Source: Chaetoderma sp. LZ-2023a (lineage: Eukaryota; Mollusca; Caudofoveata; Chaetodermatida; Chaetodermatidae). From it: a stretch of 64,000 nucleotides of DNA. The DNA lies in the NCBI GenBank assembly GCA_034401795.1, contig CM067371.1:82773306-82837305 (forward strand). The letters are read 5' to 3'. The translations under genes were made by a program, and so were the position numbers. Below, in pieces: positions 63,180 through 64,000 of the stretch. Position 1 is the stretch's first letter. The number at the start of each line of letters is the position of its first letter. Under the pieces are notes generated by a model. The model was not told the origin of the DNA. It saw only the letters and a program-made list of their open reading frames with translations, and ran no database searches.

Positions 63180-64000
63180 ATCTATACCTTCCCCAGGTCC
63201 ATTCTTGGCCGGAGTGTACCGAGTCCTGCTTTCTTGAGGTCAGCTCACAGCACGCCTAACATATTTATGCAATGACGTCCTCTCCTGGCTTCAAATTTGC
63301 CGGCTCCAAGTGGGACGCATTCCAAGGCCCTCTGTGCTCGCGTGTCTTCTGGCATCCTTAGCAAATCCTTGATGGCCGACTTTTGCGGACAGCGGCGACG
63401 TACTACATATCTCGTATAGTGCATCATTGGAAATTATGCTGTCTGGGCCAAACGGTGTTTGCGGTGGCATATATCAGGTTTATCTAGAGCTGTTTTTGGA
63501 GCTGCGCAGCCGTACCAAGTGAAAACCACAAGGGATAGACCATCTCCCTGTGGGCAGCCGATTGATGTCTCAAACTCTGTAGACTTCACTGACTTGACTC
63601 GTACTCTCAGCTTGGTGTCTGCAAATATAGATTGGTTTTGAGATAATGTCACTTACGTATTTGAATAGTTAATTGCTCGTGCCATCAAGTCCAGATGCAC
63701 GTCCATTTTTCAGAGCCTTGTGTGCCTTCTTAACTTTTGCTGTTTTAATTGGTGTTACTAATCGCATGCGATTCACCTGAAAACGGCTCATCTTCGCGGT
63801 CAGTGAGCTGGTTTTTTTAACAATCCTCGAATTGCGTAGACCTTTCCATAATCAGTCCCATAAAGTGTGCTTCGGACTTATGAGTGAGTGGTGGTGTGTA
63901 GCCTGTAACTCTCAGAGCTCGAGCTGCCGGAAACATTTTGTGACAGTCATCTGTGGCAGTGATTTCATCTGATATGGAATCTGCTTGCTGAATAACAAGA
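63180..64000 (-). mobile_element. decayed LINE relic running off the window edge
   Basis: On the minus strand, RVKSVKSTEFETSIGCPQGD matches the RT box before the catalytic Asp pair. After a break, LLRMPEDTRAQRALECVPLG and RRGRHCINMLGVL follow, resembling the C-terminal GHVLRMPEDR...A...GRRKRGRP...W box of LINEs. Several stops and gaps. The upstream part is too eroded to read. Confidence 0.6.

Overview
The window looks like nuclear DNA from a marine invertebrate, probably a lophotrochozoan or deuterostome; I cannot name the species. It is AT-rich and dominated by simple repeats, palindromic MITEs, SINE-like pieces and broken non-LTR retroelements, with spliced genes that have very long introns. 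One block of exactly 500 N marks an assembly gap (22539-23038).

The main gene is a complete carboxylesterase/cholinesterase-family gene on the + strand. Five exons (7957-8126, 41927-42050, 47935-48121, 57603-57733, 58803-59840) join in phase to 549 residues plus a stop. They show a signal peptide, the SEDCLYLN motif, a GQSAG serine elbow and a complete Ser-Glu-His triad. Intron 1 is 33.8 kb. On the opposite strand inside it lies a second gene model (exons 38690-38618, 31109-31036, 30095-28814, all with consensus splice sites and compatible phases). It encodes a Cys-rich segment resembling the HRM-like region of adhesion GPCRs, followed by a long unrecognised open frame.

Region by region: 0-8 kb is MITE-rich intergenic DNA upstream of exon 1. 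The 8-13 kb stretch has LINE fragments, two fold-back elements and compound microsatellites. At 15.5-17.2 kb there is a 54-bp, 30-copy minisatellite. At 17.6-19.2 kb there is a decayed copy of a multi-copy invertebrate gene, split by a MITE and ended by a SINE. At 20.2-21.9 kb there is a 5'-truncated Penelope-like element with RT and GIY-YIG domains. At 25.4 kb there is a fossil integrase scrap between MITE arms. At 28.8-38.7 kb lies the nested gene, whose introns hold a 75-bp (25-codon) tandem repeat and a LINE with an RNase H domain. At 39-48 kb there are microsatellites, exons 2 and 3 and another LINE. At 49-52.5 kb there is a nearly full-length LINE with a 2A-like motif. At 53-56 kb there are dispersed repeats. 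At 57.6-59.8 kb are exons 4 and 5, separated by a purine-rich intron. The last 4 kb holds more MITEs and a LINE relic.

Two MITE families recur. Family P1 (about 380 bp, at least 16 full or partial copies) has a long hairpin core and an arm carrying several TGACGTCA (CRE-type) palindromes. Family P2 (about 240 bp, 8 copies) is palindromic with TTAA-flanked CCCTTT ends, as in piggyBac derivatives. I found no CRISPR array, no intact tRNA or rRNA gene, and no LTR retrotransposon.
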